Source: an uncultured Altererythrobacter sp. (GTDB lineage: Bacteria; Pseudomonadota; Alphaproteobacteria; Sphingomonadales; Sphingomonadaceae). From it: DNA of 7,237 nucleotides. The position numbers and the translations under genes are program-made. The stretch is from positions 1-7,237 of the forward strand of contig CAMPIX010000050.1 of NCBI GenBank assembly GCA_946886565.1, in the 5' to 3' direction. The notes under the pieces were generated by a model. That model saw only the letters and a program-made list of their open reading frames with translations. It did not search any database and was not told where the DNA came from. Of this stretch, positions 6,870-7,237 are shown piece by piece (within the stretch, counting starts at the first letter, position 1; every line of letters begins with the position of its first letter).

Positions 6870-7237
6870 ATGGACCGGAACCCTGCGAACAGCTTTCAGG
6901 ACATGATCCTCGCTCTCCACGATTTCTGGAGCGCGCAGGGCTGCCTGATCCTCCAGCCTTACGACATGCGCATGGGCGCGGGCACCTTCCACACCGCGAC
7001 CACGCTGCGCGCGCTCGGACCGGAGCCGTGGAACGCGGCCTTCGTCCAGCCCTGCCGCCGCCCGACCGACGGCCGTTACGGCGAGAACCCGAACCGGCTC
7101 CAGCACTACTACCAGTATCAAGTGATCCTCAAGCCGAGCCCGCCCGACATCCAGGATCTCTACCTCGAGAGCCTGCGCGTGATCGGAATCGATCCGCTGA
7201 AGCACGACATCCGCTTCGTCGAGGACGACTGGGAAAG
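6870..7237 (+). CDS. glyQ: Glycyl-tRNA synthetase alpha subunit, N-terminal part
   Basis: GlyQ is the catalytic alpha subunit of the bacterial alpha2beta2 glycyl-tRNA synthetase, which joins glycine to tRNA-Gly in the cytosol with GlyS. 122 codons are visible before the right edge, of a family length near 290-310. From residue 9 the sequence [17 protein letters not shown] matches the family N-terminus. Then follow QPYDM (29-33), GAGTFH (36-41), LRALGPEPW (46-54), [20 protein letters not shown] (59-78), the long conserved class II active-site block, and [11 protein letters not shown] (112-122). The ATG at 6870 gives the usual spacing to FQ; ATG 6903 would cut into the conserved start. No Shine-Dalgarno sequence is present, and a 13-bp inverted repeat abuts the start. 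It is divergent from the regulator gene. glyS is expected downstream. Confidence 0.97.
   Translation, partial: MDRNPANSFQDMILALHDFWSAQGCLILQPYDMRMGAGTFHTATTLRALGPEPWNAAFVQPCRRPTDGRYGENPNRLQHYYQYQVILKPSPPDIQDLYLESLRVIGIDPLKHDIRFVEDDWE

Noticed and set aside
6771..7205. 144-aa minus-strand open frame opposite glyQ
   Set aside because: The plus strand encodes unmistakable GlyQ with conserved blocks; the reverse frame has no recognisable features.

Overview
The window looks like chromosomal housekeeping DNA from a GC-rich alphaproteobacterium, most likely a sphingomonad (Sphingomonadaceae or Erythrobacteraceae). The protein families, the heterotetrameric-type glycyl-tRNA synthetase, a Ctc-type L25, and two families of short palindromic intergenic repeats (cores GAGCTTGTCGAAG and CCTCCCCG..CGGGGAGG) typical of such genomes support this. 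The lineage call is inference. I see no phage, CRISPR, transposase or RNA gene.

Layout. All complete genes lie on the minus strand, and only glyQ at the right edge is on the plus strand. Reading the minus strand 5' to 3' from the right: a 64-aa Xre/Cro-type regulator overlaps a six-helix membrane protein by 14 nt. After a 38-nt gap come two tandem TraB/GumN paralogues, one with a Sec signal peptide and one a lipoprotein, joined by a 4-nt GTGA overlap. Then come rplY/ctc (L25) with its own promoter and a strong intrinsic terminator, acs (acetyl-CoA synthetase), pth (peptidyl-tRNA hydrolase) and the first 30 codons of ychF.

rplY, pth and ychF are translation genes that often sit together. Here acs lies between rplY and pth, and palindromic repeat pairs occupy the spaces rplY-acs, acs-pth and pth-ychF. 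The divergent glyQ and regulator genes share a 161-nt control region (6709-6869). It holds a putative regulator promoter overlaid by two near-repeats 21 nt apart, a 7-bp hairpin, and a perfect 13-bp inverted repeat ending exactly at the glyQ start codon.

No clearly new defence or biosynthetic system is visible. The points most worth checking are: the palindromic pairs, in which both stem types occur in each pair with compensatory changes; the autoregulation-like layout of the small regulator/membrane-protein/GumN cluster; the inverted repeat abutting glyQ; and the TTG start of acs, which fits the family length better than the longer ATG readings.
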